From Drosophila persimilis (lineage: Eukaryota; Arthropoda; Insecta; Diptera; Drosophilidae): DNA of 64,000 nucleotides. Position 1 is the stretch's first letter, and each line of letters starts with the position of its first letter. Shown here piece after piece: positions 1-12,420 of this stretch. Position numbers and translations under genes: made by a program. Under the pieces are notes generated by a model, which ran no database searches, was not told where the DNA came from, and saw nothing but the letters and a program-made list of their open reading frames with translations. The stretch covers positions 5,642,001 to 5,706,000 of the forward strand of contig NW_020825289.1 of assembly GCF_003286085.1 (NCBI RefSeq), given 5' to 3'.

Positions 1-468
1 ATCGACTGGGTGAGGGCCTGTGAGCACGTCAAGGATAGCCAGCATCTGTTCGCGTCGCCCCAGTGCCTGGGCTACAAGAACGAGCGGGGATCTCTCTATC
101 CCGAGCTCTGCATGCAGACCAAGGAATCGATAGTGCGACAGCTAAAGAGGACCATCAAAAATGTGCGCCAGACGCAGCCCAACAATGAGATAAAATCCGT
201 ATTTGTGGCATCCGATGCTAATCACATGATCGGAGAGCTAAATGCGGCGCTCAGCCGCATGGGCATCTCCGTGCACAGGCTGCCCGAAGATGATCCTTAT
301 TTAGATTTGGCCATTTTGGGGCAATCGAATCATTTTATTGGAAACTGTATCTCATCGTATAGCGCATTTGTGAAACGTGAGAGGGACTCTCACGGCTTTC
401 CATCCTACTTTTGGTCCTTCCCCAAGGAGAAGGACCGCCAGCAGTCCAAGGCGCATGAGGAGCTATAA
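1..468 (+). CDS. O-fut1: GDP-fucose protein O-fucosyltransferase 1, C-terminal part
   Basis: The reading frame is open from the first base of the window ([10 protein letters not shown]...), so the gene begins upstream and only about 155 C-terminal residues are seen. The enzyme adds O-fucose to EGF repeats of Notch and other proteins in the endoplasmic reticulum and also acts as a Notch chaperone. The visible part is the C-terminal Rossmann-like half of the GT-B fold, with the stretch [13 protein letters not shown] near the nucleotide-sugar site. The protein ends in HEEL, a KDEL-type ER retention signal, which fits an ER-luminal enzyme. The gene converges on Tango7 with about 260 bases between the two stop codons. 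The family assignment is from recognition of the sequence. The 5' part cannot be judged. Confidence 0.9.
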   Translation: MDWVRACEHVKDSQHLFASPQCLGYKNERGSLYPELCMQTKESIVRQLKRTIKNVRQTQPNNEIKSVFVASDANHMIGELNAALSRMGISVHRLPEDDPYLDLAILGQSNHFIGNCISSYSAFVKRERDSHGFPSYFWSFPKEKDRQQSKAHEEL

Positions 469-597
469 ATCTCCTGGAAAAATCTCAGCTTAAACGCAAT
501 GCAGACAGACGAGGACCTACTGTAGTGATAAGCTAGAAAAGTAATCCAATCCACGCATTTAACGAGAAATGGCTTTTACGTTCGATTTACTTAGAAA

Positions 598-603
598 TTT
601 ATT
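598..603 (-). terminator. Candidate poly(A) signal of Tango7
   Basis: AATAAA on the minus strand about 125 bases downstream of the Tango7 stop codon. It lies in the convergent gap shared with the 3' UTR of O-fut1. Confidence 0.5.
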
Positions 604-726
604 CAAGCTTTCTACGCATTCTTGAAAATAATTTAGTTTGTAATTCAAACGCCCCGAAATATTTGTTTTTTCTTGGCCAATCATTTCGATTATGTTTCGT
701 TTTTATGTACCATTTATGACGGCTGC

Positions 727-2066
727 CTAGTGTATCAGCTTTTGTGTGCGGGCCAAATCCAATTGCGCGGATGAAACATTTGTGAGACCATCACGGACTG
801 AGCTCAGGTTCTCCTTCCAGGCCTGCAGTAAGTCCCGCAGCTGTTCCCATTGCGGTGCGCCAAATGTACGATGCATGGTCGATGAAATGTGTACCTTGCG
901 GTTGGCCTGATCCAAGCGAGCACGCACCAGTTTCGTCTTGAGCACCTGGATGACGAAGGGTTCCACTTCATCTTCGGTGATTTGCAGCTCCTTGGTCAGG
1001 GTATCGAAGGTCATTTCTGGATTGCTCTCGGCCAACTGCATGAACGTCAGCAGGCGCATCTTCTTCATGTTCTGTTCGTGGTTTAGTCCCTGAGAGTTGA
1101 CAAACTCCTTGTGATCCTCGTAGAACTGAACGTACGATGGCAATTTGTCAGAGACAAAAATGGAAAGCAAATCGTGGATGAGATCGCCCTCCAAGAAGCG
1201 CACTGGCTTCAACGCTAGCAACGGATCCAGCAGGAATGTATTGGGATCGGCCAGGGCGGTGACAATGCACTTCATGGCATCCTCGCGTGCCACACAGGCA
1301 TTGTCAGCCGTATATGTGCCCAGCAGCTCAATCATTACCTTGGAAGAGAGCTCCATGTTAGTATCCTTGGTGACATCATGGAGCAGGCGGTACAACTTCT
1401 GCATTTGTTCAGAGGATGGCGGGCAATTGGCAAACTGAGTTTTTAGCTGATCCACTCCAGTGAAGACTTCCAAAACCTGTTCGCATTGCTTGGCCACCTG
1501 CACCAGATGGTAGTAGACATGGTAGCGCAAGGGTGAGGCCGTGTCCAGATTGTTAAACAGACGCCACAGCGACTGCAAGCACACCTTGCCCAGCGGCTGG
1601 TTCGGCGCCTTGGTCATCTTTTCGCAGTACGCCAACACAATGTTCTCTCCGCGGTCCAGGGGGATCTACAAATCAGAAGTAATTAAGACCTGCATCTTGA
1701 ATTCTCTGATGCTTACTCACCGTTATCATTATGGACACTATGCTATTGAGGATGCCGTCGATCTGAGAAGGCTCTCCATCTTTAAAGCAAACATCGCAGA
1801 CGCCAATGATTTTGTGCAAATCATCTTCAACGCCTTTGTTGGATTTCTCCGATGAGATTTCAGCTCCCAACTTCTTGAAATACTTGCGCAGCTCTTGCAC
1901 CTATTGCGAATTTGTTTAAATATTAGCTTCCCGTTTGTTTTGCACCCTTTCGGGACAACATAACCTCAAATTCGGTTTAGTCCGTCGAAAACGGGACACA
2001 TAGCTGTCACTCAAACTTTACCTGCTCGTCCAAGGAAAGGTCAATGAAAACCGGATGCGAAGTCAT
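727..2066 (-). CDS. Tango7: Translation initiation factor eIF3 subunit m
   Basis: Three exons on the minus strand: 2066-2022 ([15 protein letters not shown]), 1900-1721 and 1665-727. All junctions are GT-AG and in phase 0. They give a protein of 387 residues, the length I expect for this subunit. The product is eIF3m, a PCI-domain subunit of the eIF3 complex. In flies it was named from a Golgi-organisation screen (Tango7) and also works with the apoptosome in sperm individualisation. The C-terminal half (about residues 200-340) has the helical repeats and winged helix of a PCI domain. The start codon is fixed by the short first exon; the long last exon alone would lack the N terminus. Tango7 and Ercc1 are divergent, with 402 bases between their start codons. 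Confidence 0.93.
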
Positions 2067-2468
2067 ATTGCTAATAATTGTATTCCAATTTATTGAATCA
2101 AATCTTGTTGAAAATAACACGCACGCACACACTTCGGTGCTATGACAGTCGAAAAAGGAAAGAGAGCTAACAGTGATGCCAAAGTGGCGTTATTCTAGCT
2201 GCTTTCGTTCTGCAGGCCAGCGCCAGCAGATATTAAGAATATAACGCAAAAAAGTTATAACTTTCCCAGCATCAATTCGAAAGTAGATCTTCTACATCTA
2301 ATTGAATTTTCAATGTATGATTCCAAGTCATAGATATATGGAATTTTTTTGTCTACGTATCTCTTTTTAAGAAGCCAAAACAGCCAAACAATGACAGAGC
2401 TGCCAGATGGCACAAAAAACAGTGCCGGAAAACGTAATACAATTTTCCGGCTGTTTTAGAAGGATAGA
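2067..2468. promoter_or_regulatory. Divergent promoter region between Tango7 and Ercc1
   Basis: A stretch of 402 bases separates the two divergent start codons, so promoters and 5' UTRs of both genes must lie here. I see no TATA box in a convincing place. The region is AT-rich toward Ercc1. The assignment rests on position only. Confidence 0.5.
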
Positions 2469-3327
2469 ATGGATGATTTCGACGACGATTCTTTTAATGA
2501 TGTTTTGGGCTCCATGGAAATGCCCACATCGCCCAAGAAGCCTAAGGTGCAGCCCAGTACCATCCAGCCCGTTCCCGCTGCGACATCAACCGCTAATAGC
2601 AGCAACAACACTTCCGCTTCAATAACAGTCGCCAAGCCGGCTTCAAATCCTCACAGCGTCCTTGTCCACAGCAAGCAGCGAGGCAATCCAATACTAAAAT
2701 CTATACAGAACGTACCTCTGGAATTTCGCGATGACATTGTACCCGACTATGTTGTGGGCCGCACTTCCTGCATCCTTTTCCTATCGCTCAAGTATCACAA
2801 TCTCAATCCAGATTACATTTGTCAGCGACTGAAGGCTCTGGGCAAGATGTACGAGCTACGTGTCTTGCTGGTCCAAGTAGACACGCCGGAGCCGCACAAC
2901 GCTCTTAAAAGCTTGACTCGGATATCACTGCTAGCAGATCTTACCATGATGCTGGCCTGGAATGCAGAGGAGGCTGGCAAAATAATTGAAACCTACAAGC
3001 AGTTTGAAAAGCGACCACCTGACTTGATAATGGAACGAGTAGAATCGAATCCTCATCAAAAGGTGCAGTACAACAATGTTATCAAATATGTATACTCCTA
3101 AATATGCTCATAATATTAATAATGCTTGTTGATCTTAGCTGGTGGCCGCTCTGACCAACATCAAGCCTGTGAACAAAACGGATGCCGTCACGCTTCTTCA
3201 GACTTTTGGCAACCTGGGAAATGTGATCACTGCCAGTGAGGAGAGACTGTCACAGGTGATGGGTCTGGGGCCCCGTAAGGCCAAAAGGTTATTTAAAACC
3301 CTGCAGGAACCCTTTCTTAACAAGTAG
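2469..3327 (+). CDS. Ercc1: DNA excision repair protein ERCC1
   Basis: Two exons: 2469-3062 and 3139-3327, joined by a 76-base GT-AG intron in phase 0 (...NPHQK | [11 protein letters not shown]...). The product has 260 residues. ERCC1 is the non-catalytic partner of the XPF nuclease (mei-9 in flies). It cuts 5' of bulky lesions in nucleotide excision repair and also acts in meiotic recombination. Residues 1-65 are low-complexity. Residues about 75-195 form the central nuclease-like domain without catalytic residues ([20 protein letters not shown]). Residues about 200-255 form the tandem helix-hairpin-helix domain ([12 protein letters not shown]) that binds XPF. Without the intron the frame would end in YVYS and lose this domain, so the splice is needed. 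Ercc1 converges on Ciao1. Confidence 0.93.
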
Positions 3328-3389
3328 TATTTGAGATTATTTAAGAGAAAAATCATTATTAGGTCAAGATTATCTGTAATTTAAATACT

Positions 3390-3395
3390 TTTATT
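3390..3395 (-). terminator. Candidate poly(A) signal of Ciao1
   Basis: AATAAA on the minus strand, about 90 bases past the Ciao1 stop codon, in the convergent gap with Ercc1. Confidence 0.5.
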
Positions 3396-3481
3396 TCTTA
3401 TTAGGAAGAAACTTTATTCGTATAAAAATCAAACTACTCTTTGCTTAAACACTTATGACCTACAACACATTGATCGGATTG

Positions 3482-5354
<1,873 letters not shown>

Positions 5355-7151
5355 ATGAACGGCTTAATCGTATTTAACAGCGGCAACGATGTTGTCTATC
5401 AAAAACTGAACGCTCCACTGACCGAGAAAATCTGCGATGTGGCCGTCACTCAAGGTCTGCTGGAGTCTGCCCCCGATCCCAGCTGTCCGATTAACAGTAA
5501 CATCCTGGTGCAAATCTTCAGCCCCATCATCAGCTCGCAAAAGATAATGCAATGCCAGTTTGACAACGCGTACTCCAGCTTCCAGTGCGAAAAGGGATTC
5601 AATTTGGTTTTTGGGGAACTTTTGGGATTTACCTTCCTGAAGATTGGACACATGCCAGTCGACACGCTGACGCGACAGATGGGCGTAGCAATCACTCTAT
5701 CGCGCTATTGCTATGGAGCGAACATCTTTGGGGCCCAGGCAGGGCAACAGGAGCTGCTGACGCAGTGCCTCGAGTGCTACGAAACATTGCTTTCACAGGA
5801 AGAGCAGGCATATTTAATCGAGGCCATACCCAAGCTGGTGATCAACAAGGAACTAAAGAGAACAATTCACTTGACACTTGATGCTACGCTGGAGCAGCTG
5901 CGCCAGGACGGACTACCCCGGGCCCATGTCCTGCTGATGGTCTCCAACAAACTGGTAGCCGTCAATAGCACCAAACACGCAGTGCTGCTGGCTGCATCCG
6001 ATCTTCTTTTTCTGAGCATTTTGTCACGGGCGCTTGAGTCTCTGAATTCTCCATCGCAAAGTGCTGTGCCGGTCTTTCTGCAAGGCGCTTCCCACGACGA
6101 GAACTCTGGATGTGTACCCACCATTGTGCACATTTCCCGCTTGCATGGCAACCAGGTGCTCCTCCAGGTCATCGAGTACGCGAATATGCCGCTAACCAGT
6201 TGCATCTACGACTGCTTCTTTGTGGTGCAAAAAATCAATACAGTGCACCAACAAGGAGACTCGGACGCTTTGAAGCCAGCCTTTGAAAATTTGGAGCCCT
6301 TTATTGTACAAACTTTTGCTGCCCTGAAGCGGCATTTGAAACAGACGTGTGGCGACTTGAATGAATTGGAGAGCTGCATTAAAAAGTTTACTGCTAAGTG
6401 GGAAAATCTTCGCAAAATGTACATGGAGTACTTTAAAAACTTTGAGCGGGAGCTGCTTGTGAGGATTGAGTCGAACGTGCCCTCGTTTATAGAGGAGCTA
6501 AAACAGCTCTTCACACTGGCCTCGTGCGATAGCTCAAGCGCGCACCTGGATCACCTATACGAGTTTGGCTGTCTTGTCGAGGCCAAGTTGCTAGAATTTG
6601 CAGAGTTTTTGGCTGTAAAGGCTACACGGAATATATCCATTGATGCTTACTTGGAGGACTTTCCCGGCCTGGTTCACTTTATGTACGTGAATCGCAGCAG
6701 CGGACAAATGTTGGGCCCCGATCTCCGACCGAATCAGCTGGTTACGAAAACAAAACTATGGAATATGGTAGAGTTTGCCCGAAGGTATCTCAAGAAGGGC
6801 CAGACTACAGTCATGTGGAAGGACAAAGTCTTTCACTACTCGTACTTCCTCTGGTTCGAGGATCAGTCGGGCGGCGTCCTCAGCCCAACTCTGGACCTTC
6901 AGCACCATTTTCTTGCATCAGCTGCTTCCAGTGGCAGTACCGCAAAGGCGCCAACCGAGCCTGGTGCCCTCTCGGTGGACTATTACTTTGATCTGGCTGA
7001 GCTCTGCTTCCCTAAGCTGGCGCCTGGCAAGGTTCGGGTATACGAGTTGTTCTGCATCCATCTGGGACTGGTCACAGCCACCTGCGCTGTAGAGCATGCC
7101 CGACGTTTGGTGGCCACTATCAGCGATGTGGTAGGGGAGGAGACATTTTAA
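5355..7151 (+). CDS. HPS1: HPS1 homologue, BLOC-3 subunit
   Basis: Single-exon gene of 598 residues. The C-terminal region matches Hermansky-Pudlak syndrome 1 protein: RNISIDAYLEDFPGLVHFMY, then RSSGQM, then ARRYLKKGQTTV and YSYFLWFED. The N terminus starts like a longin domain (MNGLIVFNSGNDVVYQKL), as in the HPS1/HPS4 and Mon1/Ccz1 families. With HPS4 it forms BLOC-3, a guanine-nucleotide exchange factor for Rab32/38 (Lightoid in flies), needed for lysosome-related organelles such as eye pigment granules. Gene order gives no further hint. An in-frame ATGATGATAA lies just upstream, but it ends at once and the chosen ATG opens the full frame. The gene converges on the TMEM177 gene. Confidence 0.85.
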   Translation: MNGLIVFNSGNDVVYQKLNAPLTEKICDVAVTQGLLESAPDPSCPINSNILVQIFSPIISSQKIMQCQFDNAYSSFQCEKGFNLVFGELLGFTFLKIGHMPVDTLTRQMGVAITLSRYCYGANIFGAQAGQQELLTQCLECYETLLSQEEQAYLIEAIPKLVINKELKRTIHLTLDATLEQLRQDGLPRAHVLLMVSNKLVAVNSTKHAVLLAASDLLFLSILSRALESLNSPSQSAVPVFLQGASHDENSGCVPTIVHISRLHGNQVLLQVIEYANMPLTSCIYDCFFVVQKINTVHQQGDSDALKPAFENLEPFIVQTFAALKRHLKQTCGDLNELESCIKKFTAKWENLRKMYMEYFKNFERELLVRIESNVPSFIEELKQLFTLASCDSSSAHLDHLYEFGCLVEAKLLEFAEFLAVKATRNISIDAYLEDFPGLVHFMYVNRSSGQMLGPDLRPNQLVTKTKLWNMVEFARRYLKKGQTTVMWKDKVFHYSYFLWFEDQSGGVLSPTLDLQHHFLASAASSGSTAKAPTEPGALSVDYYFDLAELCFPKLAPGKVRVYELFCIHLGLVTATCAVEHARRLVATISDVVGEETF

Positions 7152-7360
7152 ATCTATATGAATATGATGCATGTTACGTTAGAAAGCTTAATATTCCATA
7201 ATACCATTCCAGCGGTCGGGCGCATGAATCTAGTCAATTTATGGGACATATGCAATGTGAAACGTCAAAAGGACAGCTCTCCACTGTTATAAATTATTCC
7301 ATTTAAATGTTAAATGTATAAAACTAAATTATAAATCGTTCAAAGTGTAACAAAAAATAT

Positions 7361-7368
7361 GTTTATTG
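7361..7368 (-). terminator. AATAAA overlapping the TMEM177 stop codon
   Basis: The end of the gene reads CAA TAA ACA on the minus strand, so the stop codon is part of an AATAAA hexamer. I see no other AATAAA between here and HPS1 on this strand, so the 3' UTR may be very short. Confidence 0.45.
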
Positions 7369-8455
7369 GGACTCGGTCGGTGGCTGCTGGGCTTGCGTCT
7401 TATGCAGCTCTTGCAACTTTTCCAAGAAAAAGGACTTGCGTGCCGTCAACGGCATGGATTTCTGACGCAGCATATAATTCTCATTGCCCAAGGCGGTGTA
7501 GGTATTATCTCCAATGAGTTCCCTCAACGCAATGTTCTTCTTCAAATGCTTATCATAGAAGCTGGCCCCTGCGGCCACAAATTGCGGCCCCAAGGTGGCC
7601 AGCTTCTTGTCAATCTCAGCATCCGTGGACACCTGATTAAAGTCTTTCATGAACGTCCAACTGCCGACGCCGAAGAGACCCAGTATGGAGTAGAGGACAA
7701 AGCGGACCTGAGAAGAAAAAAGCCAAATGATTACACAAATCTCTCGTCCACCCAAGTACTTACGCTGCCATGACGGGCAAACAGATTAAGGCGCAGGTTC
7801 AGATAATGCCCAATGGTGTAGACCATGAGAAAGCTGACGGTGGGGAATATCGAGTTAAGCAGCACACGATACGTTTGCAACTGGAGGATGGCCTTGCTCA
7901 GGCCAAACACCTGCTCATCTTCGGTCAAAACAATAGCTTGTTCCAGCAGCTTTCCGCTGGGAGAGCTCCAGTTAATTTGCTTGTCCCTAAAGCGGATATC
8001 AGGCCTCTTTATCTCTGCGGGACTGTCGTAAGCGTAGTTCACAGGTATGCCCAGAGCGGACCCGAATCGGAATTTCGTGGTCCCAGCTTGAAACAGATCG
8101 AAGCCGAACACGGTGAAGGGTTTGACGAACTTGCGCTCAAAGGGTTCCACCTGCAGTTTATCCAGCGCTTGTTCCAGGCGTTTCTTCACTGCTTCAGGCA
8201 CGGGCCTTTCCACGCCATGTCTGAAATAAAGCGTCAGAAATCATTAGATTGGCTTCTTAAAACCAGCCATTTTCTCACCTACTGGTAGCATTGCACGAAA
8301 TCGCGGTAATATTTTAGTCCAAATGTGTGGGGGAGGAAGTTTCCAACAAATAGGCCAATAGTCGTGGCTCCCGCTGTGTAAAAGACTAGTCTGCGTCCAG
8401 GTTCAGTCTTGAAGTAGGCAAAGAAGCCACCAGAAGATTTCGGTGCTATATGCAT
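7363..8455 (-). CDS. TMEM177 homologue, mitochondrial COX2 assembly factor
   Basis: Three exons on the minus strand: 8455-8283 (MHIAPKSSGGFFAYFK...), 8220-7764 and 7707-7363. They give 324 residues. The first intron uses CA|GTAGGT (phase 2); using the G of the apparent TAG instead would put a stop in frame, so the junction is well constrained. Family features are the GIPV motif, INWSSPSGKLLEQA, and SFYDKHLKKNIALRELIG. Three hydrophobic segments are visible, one near the N terminus (exon 1) and two near the exon 2/3 junction. TMEM177 sits in the inner mitochondrial membrane and helps COX20 and SCO proteins mature cytochrome oxidase subunit 2. I recognise the family but am not sure of the fly gene name. 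Confidence 0.85.
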
Positions 8456-9800
8456 ATCTTATCTATTCTATGTATATTGGATCAGCGGAACTTTTTCATT
8501 GATATTCGTCAAAAAAATTGATCAAAACAACATTTTTGAATATTGAATAATCACCTTAACCCTCTTAGCGCACCATTAAAAACCCTATATTGATTAGCTG
8601 ATCAACTTGAGGTAAGCCGCAGAAAGCAATACTGATTACCCAAACAAAATTAACATGCCAACTTAAATCCACCAAATTATTCAATCAAAGTAATATTTGC
8701 CGCCATTTACCTCAAGTCGTTGAACGTTTAAATAGAGGGGGCTTAAGTGGGTCAAGTTCAGACGGCCACATTGGTGCTCTCTCTGCGACGCAAAAATGAG
8801 TCGTAATTTTTAGTGGGCTATAAAAAGGGTATGGAAAACAGGCACAAAAAACCAAAGCGACTTGCAAGGTTCGTACGAACCTTACCTTGAGTGTGAGGAC
8901 TATATACCTTGAGGACAAAAAGGCGATATTGTCTGCCATTATGTAGCGAATGTGTAGTAACCGTGTAGTTGCGATGTAATAAATTTAGCAAATGTAAATG
9001 TAAAATGTAGAGGTGTAGAAACGAATACTAATCACAAAGAAATCGAAAAAACAATTCAACGAAGCGCTTTCGCGGTCGTCGCGCTGTGAATATTCTGTGT
9101 AATTTTTAGCATTTAGACTGAATTAATAGTGATTAAGAATCAAACAAATAGTACTTTGCTGGCGGTGCCCTTTTTCTGTACGGTTTGATACGGGGTGATA
9201 ACTTAAGTTAGGAAACGTGGGTGTTGAGAGGGAAAACGTAGCCGACGCGCACTCAACTCATTGATTTTTTCACGGCATTGCCTTGCCGGTGAGGAGTCGC
9301 CGTTAATAAGTGTACTTGTATTTGTATCAATAATATGACATAATCGGCGTGGGCTGGGGTTAATTGACACAGTTGCTGAGCGCGGAATACCTAAAAGTGC
9401 GGAAAGAGAAGCATAAACGAAGCAATTCTTGTGGTCAAAGTGGCGAAAACAGGACTCGCGGCGTTGTTGTTTCACATATTCGTCCAAATACATATGCGAC
9501 CGCACACACACACACACACACCCAACATAATTGTGAATGTATTTGGGCGTAGCAGGATGATACACTTCCAGGCCGCTTTCCAGTCGAACAGCTCTCTCTA
9601 TCTCTCTTTCTGCTCTGCCTCATTTGTGCATAGTGACATGGCGTCACAACAATTTGTACATTATTTATTCTGAAATTGTTTTTATTTCATTAATATGTTA
9701 GCTCTCAATTTTACCTGTTCCCAATTTTTAATTTTTGGAAACGCTGCGCACCTTTTGGCGTTAACGAACACTGACGACCGAACCGCCTTCCAGCTCTCCA
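8456..9800. other. Intergenic region upstream of hts
   Basis: I see no protein gene here. The stretch holds the promoter of the TMEM177 gene (minus) and probably a promoter of hts (plus). Notable structures are an 11-base inverted repeat ACTTGAGGTAA (8605-8615 and its complement 8707-8717), an 18-base perfect palindrome at 8866-8883, and a (CA)n run at 9503-9520. The ORFs here read low-complexity sequence and look spurious. Confidence 0.5.
9503..9520. repeat. (CA)n microsatellite
   Basis: Nine CA units upstream of the first candidate hts leader exon. Confidence 0.9.
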
Positions 9801-9918
9801 CTCTCGTTTTTGCGTCTTGTTCTTCGAGTTGTGCGGACGTGTGCGTGCGCCTCTATTGTACTCGTGTGTGTGAAACGACTGGAGGATCGGCCGACCGACA
9901 TTTAGAAAAGCAGCCACG
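9800..9918 (+). other. hts: Candidate first leader exon of hts
   Basis: Transcribed-looking sequence ends at a strong donor, CCACG|GTGAGTTTC, with the exon end at 9918. No open frame continues through it, so it would be 5' UTR. The start is not defined; 9800 is nominal. It would splice to the small exon at 14376 or directly to the coding exon at 21297. This is inference from the donor and from the known multi-promoter layout of hts. Confidence 0.4.
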
Positions 9919-10569
9919 GTGAGTTTCTTATAAATTAGAATTTCTTCTGGTGAAAATGTGCGCTGTTCGTTGAATTAATCTTTTGGAAACTAAATGGAAT
10001 CTTTACTGTTATGCTTCTACCGCTATGATGGGCAGAGGTTATGGCCGGTGACGCCATCTTTTGTACTTCCCTAATAAGTGTTGTTTTTGTTTTTTGGGTT
10101 TGGTCAAGCACACGCAACATTCCTAATTGTATGCGTGCCTTTGTGTGTGTGTGTTTTGATGTTATGCTTTGCGTTTGATGTTCTGAAAATTTCTGACGCG
10201 GCTTTTTCTCTTTCTCTCTCTCCCTCTCTCTTTCGTCTTTTGGGTGGGTGTGAGTACCTTTTCCTTTTCACGTGATTCATGCTTTCTTTCTTCCCACTTT
10301 CTATGCCCCCCTGTCGGATTATGAAAATACAGTTGCATGTCGTACGGACTTCGGATTTTAGCTGTTGCTTTTATAACTAATTTGTTATCGACTCGCACAC
10401 ACACGCCATCTTGGTTGCAAAATCTTCACGCTCGAAGTGCATATGTGTGTGCGTGTGTGTCTAATACAGTGTGCTTTTGCTCCCCCTCGCGCGACTGTGA
10501 CCCACATTTTCTCTTTCGGTTTGGCGAAAAAAAAACTGCGACCTGCAACAAGTGATAAACAGATTTGTA

Positions 10570-10623
10570 AATGTTGAAAACTTATTTATTGAAGAACGAT
10601 ACGGTGCACAGTAGTTTGCAAAC
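10570..10623 (+). other. hts: Second candidate leader exon of hts
   Basis: Sequence ending TTTGCAAAC|GTAAGTTCTCCC carries a consensus donor with the exon end at 10623. I see no convincing acceptor just upstream, so it may be an alternative first exon. The start position is nominal. Confidence 0.3.
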
Positions 10624-12389
10624 GTAAGTTCTCCCTCACAACAGATGTTTTTTTGTAGGCCGGACCGTCTATAACTTGATTTGTATTTAGTGTTTATTCA
10701 GTTGTTGTGCAATCTTATCGAAGCTCTGGCTTGTGTTTTCTAGTTAGATTCCTTTTAAAAAAGAAAAGAGTTTTATTCCTTAGTTCATTTCCATGACCGA
10801 AGAAGTTTATGACGTCACTCCACCTGCTCAACCTGGCTTCCGGCATGGCCTGGATGTACTCGTGCATACTTGTGTCTCATATCTCTGCATCGAGCTTTTA
10901 GACTGCTGATAAATTTAGCTACCTTTTATGTCACATGACGTCATTTCGCACACAAAACCAAATGACAACCAAATGAAAATGTTCTCTTTTTTGTTTGCTG
11001 CCTTTTTGTTTCCAATTCTAATTTGCTATACGCTCACACATACACACTCAAGCGGGCACAATGATGTTTATATTTGAATTTTTTTAATACGGTTTCCCCG
11101 AGTGTCTGCTGCGTCTCTTTACCCGTTCCACCCCGCTCTTATCATTTTTCTGTTGCTCGTCTCTTTTTAAATTAGCTTCATCGCCTGGGGCATTTATTCT
11201 GGCTGCAAACCGCAAAAGCATTCAGCCAAGTGTTTGTCTAAAATCGTTGCGGCATTATTCCTATATTCCACTCTCTCGAGGGATAAAGGGAGAGAGAGAA
11301 CCAAATGATTGCGCACCGTTATTTGCCTGTTGTGCCGTTACTCGAGTGCAAAATAACTGGGGAAAGTCAAAAACCACTGTTTATTCTTGTTTCCTCTATA
11401 CATACAAGTGACAAATTAACGTGCACTGAGAGCGTCAAGGTGTGAGAGAGACAGTTGGATGTTTGTGTGTGTGTGTGTGCGTGTCTGTGTGGGTGGGAGG
11501 AAGTGCATAGTTAAAACGGCAAACAATAGCGGGAGAAATCAAAACCTAACCTAGAAATGTGTTCCAATAAATGACGGAAATACAAAATTAAGAACGTTTG
11601 CATATAAACAACAAGAGACAAAGAGGTCCCTCGATAAGAGGGAATGCAATCCCAGCAAACCGATATTGTGTTCAAAGGCCACCGTCTCAAATACTTTCTA
11701 ACGACTTGGGCGTGCCCCTCGCCCTCATCCCATCCAACAATGCAAATGCATTTAATGGACACATGAGTAGAAGGGTAAGGAAAGGAAGGTGAGGCAGAAA
11801 ATGATTTTTGATTGGAAATTGTTTACTCAAGCGTGATGTGGGGTTGCCTCTTATCTAATTTCCCACTGACGTCATTTTGTGATTAATTGATTTGGAAATC
11901 GTTGGGATCGAGCTGCATAATTGTGACGTTCACTCTGATTAATGGAGTCCATCCAGTAGGGTGGAGAGAAGGGAAGGGTATCTTGGCTAGGACAGAACAA
12001 ACGGTGAAAAGTGCAGAAACCATTGAAGCAAAAGCGGGAACTAAAGCCAGCTTACTTGATGATGGCGAAAAGAGGGGGATGGATAGACAAATATACAGAC
12101 ATAAATAAAAGAGGCGTACGTGCCAAGCTTCAAAAAAAATAAAATGTTGCTGCTGGCTAAACAACTGCAGCTCATCAATAAAACAGCAACAACAAACAGA
12201 AATTCGGTGGAGAGGAGACACGAAAAGGAAGAGAGACCGAGAGAGAAGTGCAACAACAAATGTACAGTTGCAGAAGCAGCAGCAGCATCAGCCGCATTAC
12301 CAGCAACAACAATGATGAAAACGAGACTGGGGCCAAAGAAAGTCGAAGTTCCTATACCCTATATACATATAAGAGCATCTAGCAACGAC

Positions 12390-12390
<1 letters not shown>

Positions 12391-12414
<24 letters not shown>
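12391..12414. repeat. (GA)n microsatellite in hts intron
   Basis: Twelve GA units, one of several purine/pyrimidine simple repeats in the 5' introns of hts. Confidence 0.9.
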
Positions 12415-12420
<6 letters not shown>

